Of a stretch of DNA of 64,000 bases, positions 53,100 to 64,000 are shown piece by piece. Source of the DNA: Podarcis raffonei (lineage: Eukaryota; Chordata; Lepidosauria; Squamata; Lacertidae); contig NC_070605.1 of assembly GCF_027172205.1 (NCBI RefSeq), positions 48,137,804 through 48,201,803 of the forward strand. Direction: 5' to 3'. Positions within the stretch are counted from its first letter, which is position 1. Each line of letters begins with the position of its first letter. The notes below the pieces were generated by a model. That model made no database searches. It was given only the letters and a program-made list of their open reading frames with translations, and was not told where the DNA came from. The position numbers were made by a program, and so were the translations under genes.

Positions 53100-53420
53100 A
53101 TGTATAAAATAAAATTATATGGCCAGGTGCACCTCAGAGGAGAGGGCATTTCACAACCAAGGAGCCACCACAGGTAAGGCCCTTTCATGCACTGCTGCCC
53201 CATGAACAGAGGACAACAGAACTGTCAACAGGACATCCCATGCAGATGTCAGCAGTTGGGCATTTCTATATGGGAAGAGGTGCTCCTTCAGATATTTGGG
53301 ACCCAAGCTGACTGGGCTTTTTATGTCAATGTATGCACTAGAACGGGTCGTGATGCTGACATAATCCATGGATTTTATTCTATCATTATTATTTTTATCT
53401 TTTTAAATAAAATACTTAAT
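53100..53420 (-). mobile_element. L2/CR1-clade LINE fragment
   Basis: The minus strand keeps traces of the same domain (SLGPKYLKEHLFPYRNAQL and ERALPVVAPWL). It is decayed, older than the neighbouring Sauria SINE. Confidence 0.6.
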
Positions 53421-54470
53421 AAAAAAAACCATTTAAATTTAGCACACACTGTTTCTTTAAGATAAAAGCAGTCACCAAGTGGTGAGTCCAAATCAGATTG
53501 AGCTATGTAGCTGGTAGATGAATGGAAATCTTTCCTGTCCTCACATTTCCCTGTTCAAAATTATCCCTCTCCTTCCACTGCTACTAGCTCATGTGGTATT
53601 AGGAGAAAACGCAGACACAGCCCAGGTACCTGTCTGTCCGTCCACACTCTGCTGTGGTTTAGGATGTGGTTTGGGACAAAGTATCTGTAGATGGAGAACA
53701 AGTTGATTTCCCCTTTGCCCCCTTCCATTTCTCCACTCTCCTGAAGTGGCTTTTCATTCTTAAAAATGGTGTTGGGGTTCAGTCACATGTATTTGCATGC
53801 AGTGTGTACTTAACTCCTTTCCCTATTTCTTTTTGAGATGAGTCCACTTTGGATCTCACTGTTTATTCCTGTTCTTTGACCGCCATGGAGTCCTCTTTCA
53901 GTGTGACATGTACAGCTATACCTAGCAGGTTCATTCCAGTCTAAACACCCACAACATAAAGATGGTCAAAGATATTGCAATTGATTTGTATGCTGTCTGT
54001 GCAAAAGATTAGGCTTTCTGGATGATGTATTCGTCACAAATGAATCAGCTTTTCCATATGTGTTTTCCCTCTGTTATTATTGCAATTTAAAACAAATGCT
54101 CTTAAACTGCTGTTAAATTTAAATTATTCCATCTAAGTATTGCTTTCTAGTTTTCCATCTCAGCAGACACTGTTCCATTTGAATAGCAAAATGGACACTG
54201 AATCAGGGTAGTTAGAGACAGAAAAGCCCTATTAGGCTAGAGTCCATCACCCAGTAAGTGCAGGATGTAATACCTTGACAGAGGCCATATCAGATATTAA
54301 ATTGATATAGTACATAAGCGCTCCACATTAACTGCAATTATAAAGAAAGAGGACAGCCAGGGAGTGAAATGTTCATTGGAATAATAGTTTAGTAATCCTG
54401 AAAGCAAGAGGCAATATCCAGCAGATTAGTACATGAAAGAGTCTATAAAATATAGTAGAGATGGGCAACT

Positions 54471-54473
<3 letters not shown>

Positions 54474-54522
<49 letters not shown>
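54474..54522 (+). repeat. (AT)n microsatellite
   Basis: About 49 bp of uninterrupted AT repeats. Confidence 0.95.
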
Positions 54523-54523
<1 letters not shown>

Positions 54524-54874
54524 CACTTATGCATTTCCAGTATAAACTCCAATATATGTCACTTTATTTAAGCATCATTTCTATAAAAATGGTAGATGAC
54601 TCCCAGGTTGTGGTCTTGCCACCTTACCAAGCAGGTCTGAGCTTGGTTAATGACTGCCTGGCTACCACATGTACACTGATGTACACTGCCTTGGGCTCCA
54701 TAATGGAAGAAAGGTGGTGTGTGTGTGTGTAGCCATTCTCACTGCTACATACACTGTGTAGTCAAATATATAGCAAATATATGAGTTGTTTTGTCTAGAG
54801 TGCTCTTTGTTCTCAATTTTTTAACTGATGGTTTTAAGGAGGGAGCATTCAGTGAATATGCTGCAGGGGTAGCT

Positions 54875-54996
54875 AGTATGGTGTCATCCAGATATTTGTG
54901 GGACTACCAGCTTCCATCATCCGTACCTAATAGGTATGCTAGCTGGGGCTGATGGGAGTTTCAGTCCAACCACAGCTGGAGGGGAACCACATTGGC
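54875..54996. repeat. Palindromic interspersed repeat, GGACTACAACTC family
   Basis: GTGGGACTACCAGCTTCCAT and the inverse GATGGGAGTTTCAGTCCAAC flank GTATGCTAGCTGGGGCT. Confidence 0.5.
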
Positions 54997-56293
54997 TATG
55001 CTGGATTAAAGGTTGAGAATGGCTGGTCTAGCCATTGGATGTGAATTTTGTGTTGATAGTGCTGCAGGTTACAAAAAAAATATTATAGTAAAGAGTGTTG
55101 TCAAAAATATTTCTGTAATGCAGGGGAGTTGTCAGTTTTCCCGAGAAACCGTGGTGACTTCCTTGCTGAAAGGTTTTGAATTTCAGCATTCTGTAGCTGC
55201 AGTGGCTATCATAAATTTGGATATTGAGCTGGGGAGCTGCAGCTACCTTGGAGATAATTGATTTCCTCCCTGAAGTAATTTAGTAGTGTTCACTTCAGAG
55301 AACATCTTTCTGATTATTGACTCTGTATTATTAGTCGTTTGCAAAATTATTGCTATAGCTACGAAAGAACGTCACAGTTCTCTCCAACTTTGGCACCTTT
55401 CCTTGGGGTTTGCTTTTTCTGCCAAGCTGGCTTTAATAATCTTGTGCTTGCAAAGAGAAGCTGGTCTCTCTCTCTCTCCACACTCCCCACCTCAGAGAAG
55501 TAGGAATTCTGGCATCTTGGTTCTTTTGTGAGCCCATGCGTTGATCTTAGAACTACTACCATCTCGTGTAAAAAGTGCTTTGAAAGAGTCAATGCCAGTT
55601 ATCTTTTTGGAGTAATCACCTTCCAGCAAAGCAAGGAATATTTACCATTGACTCCAATATGTAAAAGGTTGCTTGCGCCCTTGTGGACAAGTCACTTACT
55701 CTATGCAGTGTGTATGCATTTCCACCTGTGAATAAATTCTCAAGACCTCCATTTAAAAAAAAAATCTTATAGGCAGAAAGTCTGGCACAGGTACATAATC
55801 CTGCCAGCAACAATACCCAACATGGAGCCATTCCCCCTGCCTTGCAAGCTTAGCACCCTATGTTAGGAGGCCACTGCTTGACAAGGGCAAGCCCTCCTTC
55901 CCAGTCTAGCAACCTAGACCACCTCTGTGCACAGCTTACTCCTCACCATCAGCAGGCAGCTGGGCCTGATACAGAAGACAAGCTGAGACCTAGTAAGTCA
56001 CATTAATTCCAGTGCTAATCTAGTACAGTACATAAATCTAGCAGTCCTAAGGGCTTGATTGACATCCTGCATTTGACTGAAAGTCTGAAACAAAAACCAA
56101 GGATCGTCAGGCATAGGGGGACTGTTTTCAACTTAATAGGTCCTAAGTTGGGTTGGCCCAGTGACAGATGCTGGAAGTATCCCATCTCTGCTTAGGGCTG
56201 GCTGAAGACATTTTACCACCTGAGGCAACTGTTGGTTGCAAAATGAGTGCTGCATGTAAATCAGGTTCCATGGAAGGTCACAAAGAATACTGG

Positions 56294-56690
56294 GTGCACT
56301 AATGGGAGTGCTGTATTAGCTGTACTGGTGTGCCTGCACAGCTCTTACCTTGCCCATTCCAGAAAGTGACAGTGATGTCACTGCTAGAAGGTTATTGCTG
56401 CAACTTCACCCCACCAGCTGAGGGCTTGAGGAAAGAACAGAGCAGGGTTGGTGAGGGGTGTGGCCTGTAGAAAATTCTGAGGGTTGGATGGAGATGCCTG
56501 GAGGGCTTTATTAGACCCTGGGTTTGAAAGAGGGAAACAAAAGGACTGTCAAGCAACTGTCAGGCATAATGCTTTGAGGGTCCTTAATTGTCCTGGCCCA
56601 GCCTCACAGATAAGATATTGTGAGTTCTGGGTTCTCTTTGAAGATTTGTGCCAAAAAGAGTGGGAAAGACTACCCTGTTCCAAACTGAGA
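56294..56690 (+). repeat. 397-bp direct repeat, left copy (flanking DNA)
   Basis: Identical by eye over its whole length to 60503..60899. The two copies bracket the copia fossil. The copy does not begin TG or end CA and has no primer-binding site next to it, so it is not the element's LTR. Read without the insert, the left context of this copy and the right context of the other copy would form one continuous stretch of flanking DNA. Confidence 0.9.
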
Positions 56691-59600
56691 GGGCGTACTC
56701 TGATTCCGTTGATGACACACTTACAACGTCTTGCTTGCGTGACCGCCAGCTGATTAAAGCTCCACCGACCATTATGACCAGTCCTGTGACAGATTTTCTA
56801 TCTGGCAAATTTCCCCAGTCACTATCACAGTAGCAACTCAACATTTCATCCTCTGAAGAATTTAATTGTAACATATAGCCAATTGTCTGTTTGAGGTATC
56901 TCAGAACTTGTTTTACCCCTTTCCAGGCATTTAGTGTGGGTTTTGAGACCAATCTACTTAATATGCCTACTGCATAGCTAATATCAGGTCTGGACCACTG
57001 TGCTAGATACAATAAACTTCCAATTACAGAATGATATACATCAGGATGTTCAAATTCAGGACTCTCATCTATATGAAGTGTTTTTATGAAACCTGGATCC
57101 ATAGGCACCACAGCCCCTTTGCAATCCTGCATCCTGTATGTAGTCAGTAGTTGTTTAACTTTGTTCTGCTGACTAATTAGGCAGCTGCCATCTTGGGCCC
57201 AGCACACTTCCAACCCTAGATATGTCCTAACCGGGCCTAAGTCTTTGCCCCCTCAGGCGCTGCTACTGGTGTAAAAACCTTGTGCTCATTCAGAGAGGAC
57301 ATCTCTTCCTCCATTGCCTCTTTCCAGAGCTCTGCCTCCTCTTTTGGTAACTTTAACACCTCCTGAAAACTCTTGGGTTCTGCAATTACACTAAATACAT
57401 TTGCAGTATCTGGAGAAAAACGCACTGGAGGCACTCCTTTGTTTTGTCTTTTAGATCTTCTGGGAGAAAATTTTTCTTCTGACCCACTTTCCTCCTCAGA
57501 ACTATGACCTCTCTTTTGTTGCTTAACAACTGGTCTTTGGGCAACTCCACTTTCTTGAGAACTCTTATCTGAACTTTCCTCCCCCTCAGACTCTGATTCT
57601 CTATGTTTACCTTCAGAGTCATGAAGCTCCTGGGAAGGTTCAAACCAAACCTCAGTATTGGCATGTAGTCTCTCCCAGCCACTATGTTCACAAAAACTGG
57701 CATTCCTGGAGATCACAATGCCATTTGTCCCTTCAGCAAAGCGGAAACCTTTTCCCAGCTCCTGGTAACTCACAAACACTAACTGTTTGGTCTTAGGATC
57801 TCCCTTCTTTCTCATTTGTTTTGGAATTAACACCCAGGCTTTTGATCCAAACACATGCAAATGGTCAATTTTGGGTTTTTTCTGAAACAATTTAAAGTAC
57901 GGAGTTGTACCTATTGTTTGATGAAAGAGCCTATTTTGGAGATAACACGCGGTGAGCATGCTCTCCCCCCAATAAGACATGGGCAAATCAGCATCATCAA
58001 GCATGGCAAACATCATGTCTTGTAAAGATCTGTTTTTTCGCTCTGCAACGCCATTCTCCTCTGGGGAAAAAGCGTTCGTTTTTCTATGCCCAATGCCACG
58101 CTTTTGTAACCAATCTCTAAAAGCATTTGACATAAATTCGCCACCTCTGTCCGTCTGAATCCTTTTGAGTTTAATGGACAGAAATCTTTCCACAGATGCC
58201 ACCCAGCCTTTAAACTTAGTGAACACGTCACCCTTATTCTTCATGGGAAAAACCCAAGAATAACGTGTGGCGTCATCCACAATTGTTAGTGAAAAACGCG
58301 ATCCACCCCTGCTTACAGCAAATGGACCAATTACGTCCATGTGAACCAGCTGTAGCGGTGACTCACTAACTCTGTCACTTCTGGGGTAAGAGACTCTGTG
58401 GGTTTTAACCTTTTTACAAACATTGCAATCAAGGTACTTGTTACAACTCTTTAAATTACCCCCATCAGCCAATTCAGACATTTTTAGTACACTTTTCCAG
58501 CAAGCATGCCCCATTTTCCTATGCAATAAGTGCACACAGTTGTCATGTATAGCTTTGTTATTCACTGCAGGCTGAGATTTACTGACTACTGCTGCAACTT
58601 GAGATCCTGCTTTAAGCCAAAACAAGCCTCCCTCTGACTTAGCAGTGCCTAAAATCTCACCAGCCTTCTTAATAATGCAACTGTCTCCTTCAAAATACAC
58701 TTTAAACCCAGCTTTTAGCAAACAATCTACAGACATCAGATTGCTCCTTAATGACGGCACACAAAGTACATTTTGCAGGCATTCACGAAGACAAGGAACA
58801 AAAACTGCACCCCCCGAAATCACTTCGGAAGTACTTCCGTCTGCTAGAGCCACCTGGCTGCGCTGTGCTGAGTTCTTGGAAACAAACAATTCATCTGAAT
58901 TTACGATGTGCCGAGACGCTCCTGAATCGACCACCCAGACAGCTTGTTTCTCATCAGCAATCTTGACCTCGGCGGTCACCAGTTGAGCCGACTGTTTTCG
59001 TTTGAAGAATTTCTTTTTCCGCTGCTGCTGCTGCTGCTGCTGATCTCGTCTCTGCTCCTGCACCGGCAGCTGAGACTTGACCAACTCAGGACATTGTCGT
59101 TTTAGATGCGCTGAAGACCCACATCGAAAACAACGCCTAACAGCAAACGCAGACTCCTCACCGGCACGCTGCTCTTGCTTCACCCCTGGCACGGCATGAG
59201 AACTCCTTCCAAACCGCCCGCCTGTAGAAGCCTCTGCAGCAAACGACCTTTCTTGCCTCTTCTGCCATTCTTCAATCAAACGCCCAGTAACGTAACTGAT
59301 TGATAAATCACGCTCCTGTATGCCTTCTAGAGACAAAACTAAATTATCCCAGCTTTCCGGGAGAGAACTCAAAATAATAGCCACCTTCTCCTGCTGGTCT
59401 AACGCACAGTCTCTTTCCTGTAGCGCAGCAAACTTTAACTGTAAACTGTGTAGGTGTTCCTGCATTGTAACCCCAGGCTGTAACATTGCCTTGTACAATG
59501 CCTTGCGAATGAACAGCTTGGAAACCGCTGTCTCACGCACATGGAGTTCTTTAAGTGCTTGCCACACACCTCTAGCTGTCTTGATTCCCCTCACATACGG

Positions 59601-60055
59601 CAACTGGGAATCTTCCAGCCCCAAGACAATTGTGGCCCTTGCTCTTTGGTCTTTATCAAGATCTTCATCATCAGGCTTCGCAGGAAACTTACTCACCACT
59701 TGCCAGAGACGATCCCTCTGCAGCACTGCCTGCATGCGTTCCGACCACAGCAAGTAATTGGAGTCATTCAGACGCTCAAAAGCCATCTGAACTGGTTGTG
59801 AGGCCATCTTGAGAGCGATGTCCCTGGAACCCGGAACCAGCTACTCACGACCACCGAGAGAGAAAACAGGAACCACAGCACCCAGCACTCACACGCTGCA
59901 GCTGTTGTCCTTGTGTCCGCTGCGTCACCAGCTCACCACAGTCAGGAACCAGCCAGTGTCCATCTGCTGCACCAACAGGAACAACAACTTCTGGAACTAC
60001 TGGAACCAACGCCGTTGATGCTGACACCACCACAACTCAGGCTGGCAGCACAATA

Positions 60056-60064
60056 CCCATAACC
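60056..60064 (-). other. Copia primer-binding site (initiator Met half-tRNA type)
   Basis: The minus-strand sequence GGTTATGGG follows the LTR after three bases. It is complementary to CCCATAACC of the anticodon loop region of eukaryotic initiator tRNA-Met, the primer used internally (as a half tRNA) by Drosophila copia. This fixes the LTR/internal boundary. Confidence 0.7.
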
Positions 60065-60067
60065 TCA

Positions 60068-60502
60068 TGGAACTTTGAAGTGTCGGGCATAGCTCTAATG
60101 GCTTTAGCCCAAACGTAGCAGAGTTTTCCTGCACAGCGAAGAAGCTAGTTGAGGTGGAAATGACTAGTCAGCTAGACTCAGAATAACTATTTACAGGATT
60201 TATTAAAAGGAAAAATAAAACCAGCAGAGTTTCTGCATACAAAACAAAGCAAAATAAATCCTTTCTTTCTCTCTCTCTCTTGACCATACACAGCACTCCT
60301 ACTCCTAACACACCTAACACCAAACTGTGCTAGCAATCCCTAGATAACAGAGTTGAGTGCTGGTCGTTAACCAATCAGAGTAGTTTCTAGGTCAAGCTGA
60401 CCTTGGCTTTCTGCCAAGAGTAAATTGACACTGCCTTGAGTTAATTGTGTGAAGCCAGAATCTGTAAGTTTCCCATGAGAACCAATTAACAGAAACTCAA
60501 CA
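60068..60502 (-). repeat. LTR of the copia fossil (the transcriptional 5' one)
   Basis: A 435-bp stretch that on the minus strand begins TGTTGAG and ends TTCCA, so it has the TG...CA ends of an LTR. It lies directly before the primer-binding site and contains a minus-strand AATAAA (about 60197). The adjoining flank begins GTGCA, which could be a 5-bp target duplication because the same bases start the other 397-bp copy. Confidence 0.65.
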
Positions 60503-60899
60503 GTGCACTAATGGGAGTGCTGTATTAGCTGTACTGGTGTGCCTGCACAGCTCTTACCTTGCCCATTCCAGAAAGTGACAGTGATGTCACTGCTAGAAGG
60601 TTATTGCTGCAACTTCACCCCACCAGCTGAGGGCTTGAGGAAAGAACAGAGCAGGGTTGGTGAGGGGTGTGGCCTGTAGAAAATTCTGAGGGTTGGATGG
60701 AGATGCCTGGAGGGCTTTATTAGACCCTGGGTTTGAAAGAGGGAAACAAAAGGACTGTCAAGCAACTGTCAGGCATAATGCTTTGAGGGTCCTTAATTGT
60801 CCTGGCCCAGCCTCACAGATAAGATATTGTGAGTTCTGGGTTCTCTTTGAAGATTTGTGCCAAAAAGAGTGGGAAAGACTACCCTGTTCCAAACTGAGA
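60503..60899 (+). repeat. 397-bp direct repeat, right copy (flanking DNA)
   Basis: Identical by eye to 56294..56690. It begins at the outer edge of the copia LTR and ends where the two flanks diverge. It contains no recognised family sequence; I take it as unique host DNA present twice. Confidence 0.9.
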
Positions 60900-61059
60900 T
60901 GAGCCCATCACAGCATGGAAGGAAACTGAAGTTGAAATCAAACTTCTAGCATTTTTATTGAACAGTCACCCTCTGTTCCAAAGCTACATATTTGGGTGTG
61001 ACCTGTACAGCCTTCTCATTCTGTATCTCCAGTAGAAGAGAGTTGGGTGCTGAACGGCT

Positions 61060-61430
61060 TCAGTACTTCCTGTTTCTGACAGTTCTCAAATTTTTCTCCT
61101 AATAAAATTAAACATTTTCCTTGTTGCATCTTAAGGCCATTACAACTTGCTTAGTGCTTGTGCACTAATGAGAATAATTGGCCCATGTCTTTGGTGTAGC
61201 AGCACTTTGCATATTTGAAGACGATAATGCCTCCCTTCTGTCTTCTTTCCCCTTCGAATGATGAGGCTCTAGTCCCTTAAGCTTCCTTCAGAGCTGTTAT
61301 TTACTGACTCCATCATCATTTCTGTTGCTCTCATCTGAACTCGCTTCAGCTTTTCTCTCTCTCCTCTAAAATGTGGTGCCCCACATGGCATGCAGCTCTC
61401 CAAATGAGGCCTGCTGGTGCCAAGTCAAAT
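61060..61430 (-). mobile_element. CR1 LINE fragment
   Basis: Antisense CR1-like stretch with CATCTGAACTCGCTTCAGCT and GTGGTGCCCCACATGGCATG, ending CAAATGAGGCCTGCTGGTGC. It is diverged. Confidence 0.5.
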
Positions 61431-61538
61431 ACAAAAAGCCAAAGTCCATTCCAAGCTGTACAGGCTCATTGCCAAATACAGCAGAATAATTACCTCCCTT
61501 GTTTGTTTGTTTTTAGCATGTGATATTACTATTAAGGC

Positions 61539-61722
61539 AAACCACTGTCATATTGTACTGTTGGCCCTTATTCATTTTATCTATTCTTTCTCTTTATCAG
61601 TGGATATGATCATTCCAACTTACTTTAAGAAAACCACTGTCATATTGTACTGTTGGCCCTTATTCATTTTATCTATTCTTTCTCTTTATCAGTGGATATG
61701 ATCATTCCAACTTACTTTAAGA
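61539..61722 (+). repeat. Perfect 92-bp tandem duplication
   Basis: 61539..61630 and 61631..61722 are identical by eye. The unit begins AAACCACTGTCATATTG and ends CTTACTTTAAGA. No family recognised. The identity implies a recent event or an assembly duplication. Confidence 0.9.
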
Positions 61723-61904
61723 AAAAAGTAACCATCTAACCATTGATTCTATCTGCTCTTGGAATGTCCAGTGGGTTACTAGGTATTATGAGGTTGTGCA
61801 TATGAGGTTATTTGTCACCAGGCTGATTGTGTGGTAGTGATTTTATTTTATATATTTATAGTTCACCTTGACAGAACCTTCACAATGTGGCTTAAAACAC
61901 ATAC

Positions 61905-61957
61905 AGTCACCCAGAGTGGCTGGGGAAACTCAGCCAGATGGACGGGGTATAAATAAT

Positions 61958-61990
<33 letters not shown>
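61905..61990 (+). mobile_element. LINE 3' tail with (AAT)n array
   Basis: GAGTGGCTGGGGAAACTCAG and GGGGTATAAATAATA run into about 33 bp of AAT repeats; same tail family as at 1085 and 18440. Confidence 0.6.
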
Positions 61991-61992
<2 letters not shown>

Positions 61993-64000
61993 AGAACACC
62001 AATTAAAAACAATTAAGTTGAAAACAATTCTTAAAAACCAAATAGCAGGATCTACAATATATCAAACCTGTATTATCTTAAAAAAAGAAAAGAACAACAG
62101 CTATCATCACCAGTTGCTTTATTCACAGAAGTGGCTCAGAGCAATGCACAATGCAAAAATAAAGACTAAAATCCCAAATAAAAGCATGAATAAAAGAAGA
62201 ACCGCCAATCCTCATCCATAAAATGTATATAAAAGGGCAGACCCAACTCAACTCTCCTCACTAAAAAGAAGAGCAGAAGGACAGAAACATACCTAAATGC
62301 CTTTAAATTCCACTTGAAAGAAACCAATCCAGATTAGCAGGTTTTTCCAGTCTAATCTATTTGCCCTCATTTATCCCAGAACTGCCTCAAGACACTAGCT
62401 CAGGATTTCAGCTGCCTCCCTGAGATTAGTAGATGGAACATAGAGTTGTGTGTCATCCACATACTGGTGACACCTCAGTCCAAACCTCTAGCTGACCTCA
62501 CTTAGTGGTTCCATGTAGATGCTAAAGCAGTTCAAGATGTTAAACATCTTCCAACTGCTATCTCATTTAGCATACATAATTGAGACCTTAGTTCCAGATT
62601 GATATTCCCAGAGCCAATCTCCTGTTAGCCAGTCTCTGACTTGGCTTTCATCACTTGGGAACATCTAATCACTTTGCCTAATCACTAAGAGTTTAAATCT
62701 TAAACTGGAGGAGGGCTTGGAACCAGAGGGCTCTTGCTTTCTGTTTGTTTGCTTCTATGTTGCTTGGAAGACACACACTGAGCTGCAGCTCTTAAGTGCA
62801 ATGAGGAAGGAAGTTAAACGAATCTGCGGGACAGGGAGAATAATAGAGAATTTGTGGAACTGAATTGCATGTTATGTAAAAGCACTGTAAATAAAGAACA
62901 TTTGTTATATTCATAAATTGATGTCTTGCTTATATAGGTTCATCCTCAGCACAGAAACTTTGCATTGGTGGTAAAGCCCTTGTAAGCAATCAACATGCCT
63001 AGGATTGAACTCTAAGGCATTTTTAAAACGCCTAAACTATTATGGAAGATTTTTCCTCCCCAGTGCGGACTTCTGGCTCAATTTCCAGAGTCTTGTGTGT
63101 GCTGCTACATTGTTTCATTGTCTTCCTTATATCTCTTACAACAAGCAGAGCAAAAGATTTCTCTGAAGATTGATGCCTGCAATTAACTGAATTACTTCAA
63201 CAGGGTGTAGCTACAACAGATTGAAAATGGGGCCAGCCACTGTGCCAGTGGCTGGCTGATGATCCTGCTGTGCCAATAGTGGGAGAGAGAGAAAATATTT
63301 GCCAGCTCTCAGTGAAGGAGTTCCTGCTGTGACAGCAGATCTCGCTTGTGTGCTTGATTTAATGTCCCCAATTACCATATCTCTGTAATTATGATCCGTG
63401 TCTGATGAGGATGGTGGAACCTTTAAGGCCTTGAGCAGAGGATCTCAGAGTCTTATAAGGATATAATGTCTTCCATTGATCTTCCTGCTTTAATGTTTCA
63501 TCAACTCTGCAACCAATTGATCATTCCTTGAATAAAAACTGTAGCATTACTGTATGCCAACACTTGTGATTCATTTTCACTTAGCTAATCAAAATGTTGT
63601 TCCACAAGACCCTGATGATGTTCAAGATGCTTTGTAGGAGGTATTGCCTGAATCCAAACTGGCTGCCTCAGATGGCATATTTCTTGAAGCCTTATCAAAA
63701 TATAAGACATGAGTTATTAATCATACTTTCTTCTCTGAAAAGGCTCTCAGGTGGTCCACTGAGCTGTCTCACTGCTGTTTTTGCCAGTTAATAAGAAATC
63801 TTATTTAATGCTTTTTGTAGGAAAAGATAGCTAACACATAAGGATCTCTATCACATACAAATATACAGTGCTAGTAATTGTGAAATCAAGAAAAGGTTCT
63901 GAGCAAATCCCATTGCAACCATTTTACGTTGTTACCCTGATTCAGCAAAAGTTACTCTTAAGCTGACATGAGCTTTAACCAAGGTTCATCCTTGGCTCTA
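61991..64000. other. Intergenic DNA to the window end
   Basis: No supported gene. Some LINE-tail-like sequence near 62086..62230, otherwise unassigned. In the conserved block the next gene to the right would be expected to be SAMSN1, but no exon of it is visible here. Confidence 0.4.

Larger units (their letters stand above)
53421..56293. other. Intergenic DNA
   Basis: Contains an (AT)n array (54474), a GT run (about 54715..54730) and a palindromic repeat (54875). I see no exon-like signal. Confidence 0.4.
56691..60502 (-). mobile_element. Ty1/copia LTR retrotransposon fossil, broken, one LTR present
   Basis: On the minus strand, from right to left: one LTR (about 60068..60502), a primer-binding site (60056..60064), a gag region with a Gln-rich stretch and a CCHC zinc knuckle, a protease region, an integrase core followed by an acidic Ser/Glu-rich tail, and reverse transcriptase/RNase H toward the left end. 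The order integrase before reverse transcriptase is diagnostic of Ty1/copia rather than Ty3/gypsy. The element is broken, with about three breaks, and is treated as a fossil. Long reading frames remain, so it is probably young. It is bounded by the 397-bp direct repeats. Copia elements are uncommon in vertebrates compared with gypsy-type and retroviral elements. Confidence 0.9.

Noticed and set aside
56294-60899. The paired 397-bp repeats as the LTRs of the copia element
   Set aside because: They do not begin TG or end CA and have no primer-binding site beside them; the tRNA-matching site and TG...CA ends define a different 435-bp LTR just inside the right copy.

Overview
The window is vertebrate nuclear DNA and almost certainly from a squamate reptile (a lizard). 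The genes have many short exons with GT-AG introns. The repeats are those expected of squamates: Sauria-type tRNA SINEs, a BovB (RTE) LINE, CR1 and L2-like LINE 3' ends, Tigger-like and hAT-like non-autonomous DNA transposons and palindromic foldback repeats. The gene order RBM11 - ABCC13 - HSPA13 is the one I know from human 21q11.2, so this is the reptile counterpart of that block.

Layout. 1-5,100: the last four exons of RBM11 (+), entering the window inside the RRM, and its 3' UTR. 5,100-6,675: a short spacer ending in a CpG-rich promoter. 6,676-35,792: ABCC13 (+), a complete MRP-like ABC transporter that I rebuilt from 28 coding exons. All splice phases agree and give one reading frame of 1,330 codons. 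35,800-37,240: a short gap. 37,243-45,840: HSPA13 (-), five coding exons (475 aa) with a long 3' UTR and a CpG-rich promoter at 45.84-46.25 kb carrying ZNF143/SBS-like motifs. 46.3-64 kb: no host gene recognised, only repeats and unassigned sequence, with a Ty1/copia fossil at 56.7-60.5 kb.

RBM11 is a splicing regulator, ABCC13 a membrane transporter of unknown substrate and HSPA13 an ER/microsomal Hsp70-type ATPase. Nothing in the sequence suggests that they form one pathway; they are neighbours by conserved synteny.

The two observations most worth attention are these. First, ABCC13 looks intact here, with both nucleotide-binding domains complete, whereas the human gene is a decayed copy. 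Second, the copia element carries an LTR at only one end and sits between two apparently identical 397-bp copies of ordinary flanking DNA, which points either to an unusual insertion or to two alleles wrongly joined in the assembly. I found no operon-like or defence-like system; the intergenic reading frames look like noise or repeat-derived.
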